Shown piece by piece: positions 10,388 to 18,040 of a DNA stretch of 64,000 nucleotides. Origin of the DNA: JBBQXH01 sp963710975 (GTDB lineage: Bacteria; Actinomycetota; Thermoleophilia; Gaiellales; Gaiellaceae); NCBI GenBank assembly GCA_963710975.1, contig CAVQCG010000003.1, positions 620,001-684,000 of the forward strand, in the 5' to 3' direction. The first letter of the stretch is position 1; each line of letters starts with the position of its first letter. The position numbers were made by a program, and so were the translations under genes. A model generated the notes under the pieces. That model had not been told where the DNA came from. It saw only the letters and a program-made list of their open reading frames with translations, and made no database searches.

Positions 10388-11485
10388 TTACGACCGCGGC
10401 CGCTTCTTCTCGGTGTCGTAGATCGGAACCGGACCGACTGTCGCCGGAGCAGTTCCCTCGCCGACGGCGACCTCGACCGTCTCGCCCTCCGACGCCAGCT
10501 TCGAGCTGAGCACCGCCAGGCCGATCACCTTGCCGAGCGTCGGGCTCTCACATGGGCTCGTCAGGGTTCCGACCCGCTCACCGTTCTTCGTGACGGCTGC
10601 GCCGTACTCAGGAACCTCACCGTCTACGACGAGCGTCACGAATCGGTTGGGCGGATTCTTCGACTCCGCCGCGAGCGCACCCTTCCCGCAGAAGTCGGGC
10701 CCGTCGAGTGCGATCACCTTGTCGAGGCCCATGTCGAACGGGCTCGTCTCGTGCTGGAAGTAGTCGTAGCCGATGAAGATGAGCCCCGATTCGATCCGAA
10801 TCGTCTCGACCGCCGCGAGCCCGTACGGCTTCGCGCCGGCGCCCGTCACCGCAGCCCAGAGCTGCTCGGCCCCTTCCGGCGGGCAGAAGAGCTCGTAGCC
10901 GAGCTCGCCCGAGTAGCCCGTCCGCGAGACCCAGCACGGCACTCCGCCGACCTCGACCTGCTCGGGCCAGAAGCGGAAGTAGCGAAGCGAGGGGACATCG
11001 GCCGTGGTGAGACTCTGGAGAAGCTCGCGTGACCGGGGGCCGTTGATCCCGAGTTGCGGTGACTCCTGGGTCGTCGGTGTGATCCCAACCTCGAGGCCGT
11101 CGACCACGGTGGTGAAATGGTCGAGATCCGAGTCGAGCGCCGTCACGACGATGCACTGGTCGTCGGTGAGCTTGAACACCGTGCCGTCGCCGACCATCTT
11201 GCCGTTCTCGTCGCAGAACGGCGCGTAGCGCACCTGGCCCACGTCGAGCCCGAGCATGTCGTTCGTGAAGATCCGGTCGGCTGCCTTCAGTGCGTCAGGG
11301 CCTTCGAAGTACCACTTTCGAAGGGGCGATGCGTCCCAGACGCCGACGTCGTTGCGGACCGCCTGGTGCTCGCCGATCGCGTCGCCGAAGGTGCTCGGCC
11401 AGTACCAGCCTTCCCAGTCCATGAGCTCGCCGCCGAGCTCCCGCTGGGGCCGATCGAATGCTGTGCGAATGATGTCGTCGGTCAT
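10388..11485 (-). CDS. GcvT-family folate-dependent aminomethyltransferase/demethylase
   Basis: An intact 365-residue GcvT-fold protein. Conserved features include DVGVWDASPLRKWYFEGPDA at the N-terminus, QLGINGPRSRELLQ, RTGYSGELGYELF, AVETIRIESG and the C-terminal barrel domain with LTSPCESPTLGKVIGLAVL. The family uses tetrahydrofolate to accept a methylene or methyl group: glycine cleavage T protein, dimethylsulfoniopropionate demethylase and aromatic O-demethylases are members. No glycine-cleavage partners are adjacent, so a stand-alone demethylase of a methylated substrate is more likely than glycine cleavage. It lies 31 bases downstream of the IclR regulator, on the same strand, next to FAD oxidoreductases. 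The exact substrate is not inferable. Confidence 0.82.
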   Translation of the reverse strand: MTDDIIRTAFDRPQRELGGELMDWEGWYWPSTFGDAIGEHQAVRNDVGVWDASPLRKWYFEGPDALKAADRIFTNDMLGLDVGQVRYAPFCDENGKMVGDGTVFKLTDDQCIVVTALDSDLDHFTTVVDGLEVGITPTTQESPQLGINGPRSRELLQSLTTADVPSLRYFRFWPEQVEVGGVPCWVSRTGYSGELGYELFCPPEGAEQLWAAVTGAGAKPYGLAAVETIRIESGLIFIGYDYFQHETSPFDMGLDKVIALDGPDFCGKGALAAESKNPPNRFVTLVVDGEVPEYGAAVTKNGERVGTLTSPCESPTLGKVIGLAVLSSKLASEGETVEVAVGEGTAPATVGPVPIYDTEKKRPRS

Positions 11486-11488
11486 ACG

Positions 11489-11505
11489 GGGCTTGTATCA
11501 AGCCC
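11489..11505. promoter_or_regulatory. Palindrome GGGCTTG-TAT-CAAGCCC between IclR gene and aminomethyltransferase
   Basis: A 7-bp perfect stem with a 3-base loop is centred nine bases upstream of the aminomethyltransferase start codon, within the 31-base gap after the regulator stop. It could attenuate read-through, mask the ribosome site, or be an operator. There is no T tract. Confidence 0.3.
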
Positions 11506-11516
11506 GCTGAGCCGGT

Positions 11517-12295
11517 TCAAGTTCCCAGAGCCTTGATGTATCCGGCTTCGCTCGAGATCGCGGCAGCATGCTCGAGCAGCGGCTCGACCGCACGCTCCAT
11601 CGCCGCTGCCGTCGAACCGGCTCGATGGGCCCTGGACGCCGAGGATGGCGACGAGCGTTCCCCTGTTGCCGAGGATTGGTGCCGCGATTGCGTTCAGGTC
11701 GTCCTCGCGTTCGCCGGTGACGTGAGCCCAGCCCCGACCGACGGTGCGAGCTGTTTCCGTGGCCAGCAGCATCCCGGTCGGTGATCGTGCGGTCGGTGAA
11801 GCGCTCGAGCTCGCCGTCCGGAAGCTGCCCTCCGAAGGCGAGATAGACCTTGCCGACTGCGGTGGCGTGCGCGACGCTGGGCCGCCCGACTCGCGCCACG
11901 CTCTGGATCGAGGCGGCGCTCTGGACGAAGTCGACGGTCACGGCTTCGTGCTCGCCCGGCGCCGAGAGCGTGACGGACTCGCCCGTCACCTGCGCGAGCT
12001 CCGTCAGGTGAGGTCGTGCGATCTCGCGCAGGTCGAGGCGCGCGAGGACTGCGTTGCCGAGATGCAGGAGCCGGAGTCCGAGCCGGTACCGGCCGCTGTC
12101 GGCGTCATGTTCGACGAGGCCTGCTTCCGCGAGCGTCGCAAGCAGTCGCGACACGGTGCTGGCGTTGATCCCCGTGCGCCGGGCGATCTCGTTCGTCCCG
12201 AGCTCCGGCGCGCCGTCCGCGAGCGAGTCGAGGACTGCGACCGCGCGCTGGACGGCGGCGACGTGGCGGATGGCTGGCTGACCGGTTCGGGGCAT
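11517..12295 (-). CDS. IclR-family transcriptional regulator (frameshifted)
   Basis: The N-terminal winged helix-turn-helix is clear (NEIARRTGINASTVSRLLA), followed by the IclR effector domain (GYRLGLRLL-type segment, ARVGRPSVAHATAVGKV). Frameshifts near 11785 and 11605 interrupt the effector domain. Reading through them gives IAAPILGNRGTLVAILGVQG and the C-terminus ISSEAGYIKALGT. Length is about 259 residues, usual for IclR proteins. It is divergent from the DAO-type oxidoreductase at 12348 and upstream of the aminomethyltransferase, so it probably controls this amine locus in response to a substrate or intermediate. A 17-bp palindrome in the divergent gap is a candidate site. Confidence 0.8.
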
Positions 12296-12326
12296 GGTAC
12301 GGTGCTCTCATCAATTTTGACACGGC

Positions 12327-12343
12327 ATTGCCGAGGAGGCAAT
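12327..12343. promoter_or_regulatory. Palindrome ATTGCC-N5-GGCAAT over the ribosome-binding site
   Basis: A perfect 6-bp dyad with spacer GAGGA lies in the 52-base gap between the divergent IclR gene and the FAD oxidoreductase. The spacer and right arm contain the Shine-Dalgarno sequence of the gene at 12348. It is a candidate IclR operator and, in RNA, could form a hairpin hiding the ribosome site. TTGACA at 12317-12322 is also visible. Confidence 0.45.
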
Positions 12344-12347
12344 AACC

Positions 12348-13663
12348 ATGGCTCTTCCTGCATCCTCGCCCTACGTCATCGTCGGCGCGGGCATTCACGG
12401 CCTCTCGACCGGGTACCACCTCGCCAAGGAACTCAAGGCTCGCGGGCTCGGCTCTGGCGCAGACATTATCGTGCTCGAGAAGTCCGAGCCGGCTGCGGGT
12501 GCGTCCGGGCATCGCGTGCGGCGTCGTCCGCAACAACTACTACCAGCCGGCGATGGCCGAGCTGATGCAGGCGTGCGTCGAGGTCTGGGAGTCGGATCCG
12601 GTTGCCTACCACTACAACCCGGTGGGGTACATGGCGCTCGGGCCGGCCGTCCAGGAGCCCGATCTGATCGAGACCTACGAGCGGCAGGAGAAGATCGGCT
12701 ACCGCTCGACGCTCGTCACCGGCGAGGCCGAGGTCGACGCGTACATGAAGGAGCTGTTTCCCGACTGGCGGGCGAAGGGCGTCACCGTGTGCCTGCACGA
12801 GCACCAGGGCGGCTTCGCGTTCAACAAGGACTCCGTCATGGGGCTCGTCGGGAAATGCCGCTCCGAGGGTGTCGAGATCCTCACCGGCGTCGAGGTCAAG
12901 GCGTTCGAGTGGAACCCGACGAGTCCGTTCGCTCGGTCATCACGAGCCAGGGAACCATCGAGGTCGGCGAGCAGCTCGTCCTCGCACCGGGCCCGTGGGC
13001 GAAGCAGGTCTGGTCGATGCTGGAGCTTCCGACCCACATCGACGTTCGCACGCCGACCGGAGAGGTGATCGCCGACCGGCCGATGTGGACGTACTGGAAC
13101 CTCCAGGAGGGCGAGATCCAGGTCGATCCGCTGATGTTCGCCTCGCCGACGGCGGCGCGCCGCCCGTCATCCACCTGGACACCGACGCTCCGCTCTACAC
13201 CGACGAGGGAACGCTCGTCAGGGACGAGCTGTGGGGCATCTACTTCAAGCGCGACCGCCACGGCGTGCAGGGTGGCGCCGCACCGCTCGTCGTGAGCGAC
13301 GATTTCCAGCTCGACCCGTATCCGTCGACGACCGATGTCGATCCTGACTTCCCCGACATGTGGTGCGCCGCTCTCTCCCACGCGATGGGCAGGTTCGAGG
13401 GCAAGCGCTCCGTGTACAAGCGCGCCCGGTCAGGTGGCGTCGGGGCATTCACCGCCGACAACTTCCCGGTCTTCGACTACATGAAGCCGAACGTCTACAC
13501 GATCCTCGACTCGAATCATGGCTACAAGATGATCGGCGTCGGCCGCGAGGTCGCGAAGGTCGTCGTCGGAGAGCATTCGAGCCTCCTCTACCCGTTCCGC
13601 TTCGAGCGCTTCGCGTCCGGCGATCTTCACCCGGTCTCGCACTCGCCCTACCCCTGGTCCTGA
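12348..13663 (+). CDS. DAO-type FAD-dependent oxidoreductase, sarcosine/dimethylglycine oxidase-like (three frameshifts)
   Basis: The N-terminus (YVIVGAGIHGLSTGYHLAKE) is a D-amino-acid-oxidase-fold FAD motif, with LEKSEPAAGASG soon after, as in sarcosine oxidase and dimethylglycine dehydrogenase. Frameshifts near 12503, 12925 and 13145 break the frame, but conserved sequence continues (MALGPAVQEPDLIETYERQE, LVLAPGPWAKQVW, LDSNHGYKMIGVGREVAKVV). Combined length is about 438 residues. Such enzymes oxidatively demethylate or deaminate secondary and tertiary amines. Its divergent pairing with an IclR regulator, and the aminomethyltransferase beyond, suggest the pair processes an N-methylated compound and passes the C1 unit to folate. 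This is inference. Confidence 0.72.
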
Positions 13664-13678
13664 AAGGCCCGAAGGCGG

Positions 13679-13733
13679 GCCGCGCAGCGGCCGAATAGGC
13701 CGCGAAGGCTCATCGCCGCCGGCAGGCGGCGAT
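13679..13733. repeat. GC-rich intergenic repeat with hairpin
   Basis: It contains CGCGCAGCGG and GGCCGCGAAGGCTCATC, motifs that recur in the intergenic palindrome at 28561-28738 (second motif with two changes) and, for the first, in the tandem repeats at 53034-53188. It ends in a perfect 9-bp stem ATCGCCGCC-ggca-GGCGGCGAT (13712-13733). It lies between convergent genes. It may be a REP-like dispersed element, a terminator, or both. Confidence 0.45.
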
Positions 13734-13806
13734 ACATACCGAACCCCTGGTTCCCCCACGAACCCCCTCCTCGGAATAGTCACGCGTTTCTTGCGGTGTG
13801 GGCTTG

Positions 13807-13825
13807 AGCCCGGCCAAGCCGGGCT
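13807..13825. terminator. Hairpin AGCCCGGC-caa-GCCGGGCT
   Basis: A perfect 8-bp GC stem with a 3-base loop lies 28 bases past the antiporter stop, in the gap between convergent transcripts. There is no T run, so it would be a weak or Rho-assisted bidirectional terminator. Confidence 0.4.
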
Positions 13826-13852
13826 AAGCCGACGCAAAGCGCCAGGCGGCGC

Positions 13853-15115
13853 TCACGGCGGCTCGGCGACCGGCTCGTCGCTCTTGCCGACCCGATGAAG
13901 CGATGATTCGATCAGGCCGAGCCGCTTCGCGAGCCAGGGTTTCGTCGACGCCTGAAGGGTCAGCGTGACGATGATCGCAAGGGCGACGCAGACGACGACG
14001 AGCTCCGCGCCCTCGATGTCGCGGGCGAGGATGATTCCGGCGAGCGCTGCAGGGACGACCCCCGTCTCGCGCGCCCAGCCGATGAACACGATCTCGGGCC
14101 GTGTCCATCCGCCCCGCCGATCCGGGAGCAGACACGTCAGCACGGCGATCGGGCGGGCGACGAAGATCAGCACTGCGAGGACTCCGAGAGCGGGGAGCCA
14201 GTTGTCGGCGATCGCCTGCCACGGCAGATTCGCGCCCAGCGTGATGAAGACGAACATCACCATCAGATCGGCGACGTTCGCGATCAGCGAGCGCATGTCC
14301 ATCTCGTGATCCTCGTGCATTCCAAGGCCGAACAGATCCATGTTGGCCACGATCAACCCGGCGATGAAGGCGCCCAGGTAGCCGCTGCCCCCTGCGGAGT
14401 CGAGTGAGAAGAACGTCGCGGCCACGACCATGAGAACGGCGACGCCGGCTGACTCTCGCCAGATGCCGACCCGGCCGCTCGAGATCACGAGCGAGAGCAG
14501 GATGCCGAAACCGATGCCGAGACCGATCGAGATCCCCAGCTCCTTCAGGAAGTCGAGCACGGGCGCGGCAACGGAGTTGTCGCCCGTTGCGACGATTCCG
14601 GCAAGCGTCAGAGCAAGCACCGCACCCGTCGGGTCGTTGAGCGCGGACTCGGCGATGATCGTCTGGGAGACCTTCGGCCGTATCCGCATGCGCTCGAAGA
14701 GCGGAATCAGGATGGCGGGATCGGTCGGTGCCAGCGCTGCGCCGATCAGGAGGCCGACCGTGACAGGCACGTCGAAGAAGACCGAAGCGGCAATCCCGAC
14801 GATCGCCGCCGTGATGATCACGCCCGGGATCACGAGCATCCCCAGTCCGATCGCAACCCTGCTCAGGATCCTTGCCGACAGCTGCAGGCCGCCGTGGAAG
14901 AGGATGAACGAGACCCCGAGGGTCAGGAGCACCTGAACCGGTGTCGACGCAAGGGGCACGTCGATCCAGCCCGTGACGGAGGGACCGAGGATCGCGCCCG
15001 CCGCGACGAGGAGGAGCATCACCGGGAGACGCAGGAAGGTCGCGATCGGCTGGGCGATGAGCCCGGCGGCCAGCATCAGCGCCAGCGTGAGGATGACCTC
15101 TTTGGTTTCCTCCAT
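13853..15115 (-). CDS. CPA1-family monovalent cation/proton antiporter
   Basis: An intact 420-residue polytopic protein with about 12-13 hydrophobic segments. It has FHGGLQLSA in the inverted-repeat helix, the family signature ALAPTDPAILIP, and ESALNDPTGAVLAL, which carries the ion-binding Asn-Asp pair. A second conserved region GWARETGVVPAALAG lies near the C-terminus. CPA1 antiporters exchange cytoplasmic Na+ or K+ for H+ at the plasma membrane. No regulatory TrkA domain is present. It is transcribed away from the two small membrane proteins to its right and has no evident functional link to the C1 genes. Confidence 0.88.
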   Translation of the reverse strand: MEETKEVILTLALMLAAGLIAQPIATFLRLPVMLLLVAAGAILGPSVTGWIDVPLASTPVQVLLTLGVSFILFHGGLQLSARILSRVAIGLGMLVIPGVIITAAIVGIAASVFFDVPVTVGLLIGAALAPTDPAILIPLFERMRIRPKVSQTIIAESALNDPTGAVLALTLAGIVATGDNSVAAPVLDFLKELGISIGLGIGFGILLSLVISSGRVGIWRESAGVAVLMVVAATFFSLDSAGGSGYLGAFIAGLIVANMDLFGLGMHEDHEMDMRSLIANVADLMVMFVFITLGANLPWQAIADNWLPALGVLAVLIFVARPIAVLTCLLPDRRGGWTRPEIVFIGWARETGVVPAALAGIILARDIEGAELVVVCVALAIIVTLTLQASTKPWLAKRLGLIESSLHRVGKSDEPVAEPP

Positions 15116-15179
15116 GAAGCGGGATTCTGCACACGCCTACGGCGGTCGGCCCTTGCAGGCGGGGCGGCGTTAGCGCACC

Positions 15180-15416
15180 ATGCCCCTCAGCGTGCTGCTC
15201 CTCTTCCTCCTTCGAAACGCGCCGGGAGCCATCCTCATCATGGCCCTGACCCTCGCGGTCGCGCTCTACCTCACCGTGATCGAGTTGCGGTCGATGGACG
15301 TGCACTGGAAGTGGTGGGCCTGGTGGCTCTCGCTCGTGTTCCTCACGCACTTCATCGGCTACCTCATCCTGCGGGTCTACGTTGCCTACCGTCGACGACA
15401 AAGCCCGAACGTTTAG
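15180..15416 (+). CDS. Small two-helix membrane protein
   Basis: A 78-residue protein with two strongly hydrophobic segments (residues about 13-33 and 43-66) separated by a short polar loop, MDVHWKWW, ending in an Arg-rich tail. I do not recognise a family. The hydrophobic pattern and proper stop support a real gene. Its 3' end overlaps the start of the next small gene by about 35 bases, so the two are probably co-expressed. Function unknown. Confidence 0.55.
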   Translation: MPLSVLLLFLLRNAPGAILIMALTLAVALYLTVIELRSMDVHWKWWAWWLSLVFLTHFIGYLILRVYVAYRRRQSPNV

Positions 15417-15726
15417 AGACAAGCCTCTCGGCAAGGTGTTGATCCTTGCGGTCGTCCTGATCGCCGCGCTCGTCGTCGCCCGCAGCTGCGGTAAGACCGA
15501 GACGAAGGTGAGTCAGGATCAGGCGATAGCGATCGCGAAACAGGAGATCACGTTCGAGCCGAACCACGTGATGGTGCGGATCATGAAGCAAGGCTTGAAA
15601 TCGCGGCCGTTCTGGGCTGTATCGATGTCGATACAGCAGGAGACCGGTGCGCTCGACAACCTGACCGTCGTCGTCGTCGACGCGAACACGGGTGAGGTGA
15701 CCCAGATCCGTCGGCAGGTTCCGTAA
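15382..15726 (+). CDS. Membrane-anchored protein with PepSY-like domain
   Basis: A 114-residue frame starting at TTG 15382, because no ATG or GTG is available. An N-terminal membrane segment (VLILAVVLIAALVVARSC) precedes an extracytoplasmic domain. Its IAIAKQEITFEP and VVVVDANTGEVTQIRRQ segments look like PepSY-type folds, small domains implicated in binding or inhibiting other proteins. The domain call is from pattern only. It overlaps the preceding small membrane gene. Function unknown. Confidence 0.5.
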   Translation: MPTVDDKARTFRDKPLGKVLILAVVLIAALVVARSCGKTETKVSQDQAIAIAKQEITFEPNHVMVRIMKQGLKSRPFWAVSMSIQQETGALDNLTVVVVDANTGEVTQIRRQVP

Positions 15727-15890
15727 TCCGCGGCCATCGCGAGCCGTGGCGGGGTGGAGCTTTCCCACACAACATTCGATCAAACGATGGTGTTGACGGC
15801 CCTTGGAGCCGTCCGATCGGGATCGTAGCCTTGCGCCCTGGCTGGCGTTAGCGGTGCTGCACGCTCATGGGAGATCGGGGGGAGGCTTCG

Positions 15891-17333
15891 ATGGACATGC
15901 TCGCGTCACTGATCGGACAGGTGGAGGAGCAGATCGGGCTGGACTCGCTCGTTCTGGGCGAGACGTTCTACTTCTTCACGGTCGTGATCATGTGGTTGAT
16001 CCACGCCGGCTTCATGATGTACGAGGCGGGTGCGGCTCGGCGCAAGAACATCATGTCGACCGCGATCAAGAACATCCTGACGATCGCCGTCGTCACGCCG
16101 ACCTTCTACTACTTCGGTTGGTACATCTACGGTTGCTTCCAGCATGGCGGCCCCGCCGAGGGGCATGCCGGTCCCTCGGAGCTTCCCGGTTTCTGTGGGG
16201 CGACCGCCCCGTGGGCTGACCAGGCCGGGCCGAACCTGGCCGACCACATCAGCCTCGTGTTCTTCCTCGCGTTCCTTCTCTTCTCGTGGACGACGGCCTC
16301 GATCATGTCGGGCGCACTGATCGAGCGCGTCAGGCTCTCCGCGTACCTGCTTCTCTCGGTGCTCCTCGGTTCCGCGGTGTGGATCATGGACGCCGCCTGG
16401 GGCTGGAGCGCCGGCGGCTGGCTGGTCACGAACTACGGCTTCCACGACTCGATCGCCTCGATGGTCGTGCACGGCGTCGCAGGCGTCTTCACGCTCGGCG
16501 TCCTCATCCATCTCGGCCCGCGTATCGGGAAATACGATCGCGAGGGCAGACCCAGGCACTTCAAGCCCCACAACACGCACATGACGTTGTCGGGGCTGAT
16601 GCTGATATTCACGGGCTTCTACGGGTTCTACGCCGCCTGCCTGGTCATAACCTCGACTGCCTTCCCCGGCTGGCTCAACATCTACCTCAACCCGACGACG
16701 CTCGGGACGATCGGCATGGTCATCACGATCGGCTTCGCCGGCGGGTTCACGGGTGGCTGGTTCGCGAGCAAGGGCGATCCGTTCTGGACGCTCTCGGGAG
16801 GCCTCGCCGGCGTCATCACCGTCTCGGCCGGCGCCGACGTCTACCACCCGTCTCTCGCGTATCTCCTGTCCACCTTCGGCGGCATGGCCGCCGTCTACGT
16901 CGGTGGCTACATCGAGAAGAAGCTCCGCGTCGACGATGCGGTCGGGGCCGTCGCGGTGCATGGCTTCTGCGGCTTTCTCGGTGTGTTCCTCGTCGGGATC
17001 TTCGCCGGCGGGTTCCCGACGGGTGTCAACAACGTTCCGTCATCGTTCGGCGGCCAGCTGATCGGGATGCTCACCTTCTTCCCGCTCGCATTCCTGCCGG
17101 GCTTCATCGGAGCGTGGCTGCTGAAGAAGGCGAACCTGCTTCGCGTCCCGCCCGAGGTCGAGCTCGAGGGCCTCGACATGGCGGAGTTCCAGCAGGACTT
17201 CTATCCCGAGTTCGAGCGGTCACCCGAGCACATCATTCTCCCCGATGGCCAGGAGGTCGAAGCGGGACCAATCCTGCTCGAGGGGTACGCTGACGTCACG
17301 AACCGGAAATCCGGCACCCGGGCCGGGTCGTAA
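15891..17333 (+). CDS. amt: Amt/MEP/Rh-family ammonium (methylammonium) transporter
   Basis: About 480 residues and 11 membrane segments. Both pore histidines appear to be retained, in SMVVHGVAGV and GAVAVHGFCGFLG, along with the MWLIHAGFMMYEAGAARRKN entry segment. The start is ATG 15891, with GGGGGAGG five bases upstream. An ATG at 15867 lacks such a site. It conducts ammonium, and in many bacteria methylammonium, across the plasma membrane. The C-terminal tail is about 50 residues and hydrophilic. Two very small membrane proteins and a zinc-ribbon gene follow in the same direction. No glnK (PII) gene is adjacent. Neighbouring sarcosine/GlxBCD/GlnT genes suggest uptake of methylamine or recycling of ammonia. 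Confidence 0.85.
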   Translation: MDMLASLIGQVEEQIGLDSLVLGETFYFFTVVIMWLIHAGFMMYEAGAARRKNIMSTAIKNILTIAVVTPTFYYFGWYIYGCFQHGGPAEGHAGPSELPGFCGATAPWADQAGPNLADHISLVFFLAFLLFSWTTASIMSGALIERVRLSAYLLLSVLLGSAVWIMDAAWGWSAGGWLVTNYGFHDSIASMVVHGVAGVFTLGVLIHLGPRIGKYDREGRPRHFKPHNTHMTLSGLMLIFTGFYGFYAACLVITSTAFPGWLNIYLNPTTLGTIGMVITIGFAGGFTGGWFASKGDPFWTLSGGLAGVITVSAGADVYHPSLAYLLSTFGGMAAVYVGGYIEKKLRVDDAVGAVAVHGFCGFLGVFLVGIFAGGFPTGVNNVPSSFGGQLIGMLTFFPLAFLPGFIGAWLLKKANLLRVPPEVELEGLDMAEFQQDFYPEFERSPEHIILPDGQEVEAGPILLEGYADVTNRKSGTRAGS

Positions 17334-17348
17334 AGGAGGGATGCCGAA

Positions 17349-17594
17349 ATGATCGACAGCTTCCCGTATGACAGCTGGCTGAACGAGGCCGGCGATGGCT
17401 TCAACACCGATATCACCACCTTCTGGACGTTCGGCCCGGAATACGGCGCCGCGGGGGGTTCTCTCACCGGCACGTACGTCATGACTGCGCTCGGCATGCT
17501 GCTCATGGTGGTCTCGCTGATCGCCTGGGTCTGGATGGAGAAGCGCCGGCTCGACGAGCAGGCTGCGATGCTGCGGTCTGCGGCAGGCGAATAG
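17349..17594 (+). CDS. Small single-span membrane protein linked to Amt
   Basis: An 81-residue protein starting 15 bases after the amt stop, with AAAGGAGGG before its ATG. It has an N-terminal aromatic/acidic region (SFPYDSWLNEAGDG) that would be extracytoplasmic and one membrane helix (VMTALGMLLMVVSLIAWVW). A short charged tail follows (EKRRLDEQAAMLRS). I recognise no family. The tight spacing and strong ribosome site imply co-translation with the transporter, perhaps as an accessory subunit. That role is inference. Confidence 0.6.
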   Translation: MIDSFPYDSWLNEAGDGFNTDITTFWTFGPEYGAAGGSLTGTYVMTALGMLLMVVSLIAWVWMEKRRLDEQAAMLRSAAGE

Positions 17595-17609
17595 GGCTAA
17601 GGAGAAACC

Positions 17610-17763
17610 ATGCCACGTGAGAAGCAGATCGAATTCCCCGAAAAGCAGAGTCCGGTCAAGTGGTTGACTCCAGTTCTCCTGCTGGTCTGCGGTCGCCTGC
17701 ATCGTTGCGACTATCATCATCCTCCTCGTTCACCCGAGCGGGGCCTTCATCGGGCCCTGGTAA
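17610..17763 (+). CDS. Tiny membrane protein downstream of Amt (frameshift)
   Basis: ATG 17610 follows AAGGAG. The frame reads MPREKQIEFPEKQSPVKW, then a hydrophobic stretch that breaks at about 17690. Continuing in the next frame gives VACIVATIIILLVHPSGAF and a stop TAA at 17761. The corrected product is about 50 residues: a basic N-terminus plus one membrane helix. It is the third gene of the amt-led string and probably a companion of the 81-residue protein. No family recognised. Confidence 0.5.
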
Positions 17764-17795
17764 CCCGGAATCGTCGTAGGAGGTAGCTTTCTCCG

Positions 17796-17978
17796 ATGTC
17801 CACGCTGTATCTGACCTGCGGCCTCTGCGGCCACAAGCAGGCCGACGGGCTACTCTCTCGAGGCCGTTGGGGGCATGTCGAGACCGCTGACGGTACGCTG
17901 CAGGCCTGCCCGCGGTGCAAGGAGCAGTATCTCGACTGGGAGAATCGGCTGGTCGCCCCAGCGGGCGGCGCAGAATAG
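17796..17978 (+). CDS. Small zinc-ribbon protein
   Basis: A 60-residue protein with two CxxC knuckles (CGLCGHKQ at residues 8-15 and CPRCKEQY at about 38-45), spaced as in zinc-ribbon proteins. GGAGG lies upstream, although at a rather long distance. It is the last gene of the amt string, before a strong hairpin. It may bind zinc and a partner protein or nucleic acid. No specific function is visible. Confidence 0.6.
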   Translation: MSTLYLTCGLCGHKQADGLLSRGRWGHVETADGTLQACPRCKEQYLDWENRLVAPAGGAE

Positions 17979-18007
17979 GCCGGAATTCCGAGCGTACGCG
18001 CGTTTCC

Positions 18008-18033
18008 CGAGGGCCGGAGCGATCCGGCCCTCG
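18008..18033. terminator. Bidirectional hairpin terminator
   Basis: A perfect 11-bp stem (CGAGGGCCGGA / TCCGGCCCTCG) with a GCGA tetraloop lies between the convergent zinc-ribbon gene and folD. It is followed on the plus strand by TCGTTG, so it is only weakly U-rich. Confidence 0.7.
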
Positions 18034-18040
18034 TCGTTGC

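Noticed and set aside
10388..11485. Glycine cleavage T protein with a glycine riboswitch upstream
   Set aside because: No gcvH or gcvP genes are adjacent, and no glycine-riboswitch core was visible in the 31-base upstream gap or nearby.
13824..15434. 536-codon minus-strand frame over the antiporter
   Set aside because: Arg/Pro/His-rich composition typical of the wrong frame in GC-rich DNA. The antiporter frame has all family motifs.
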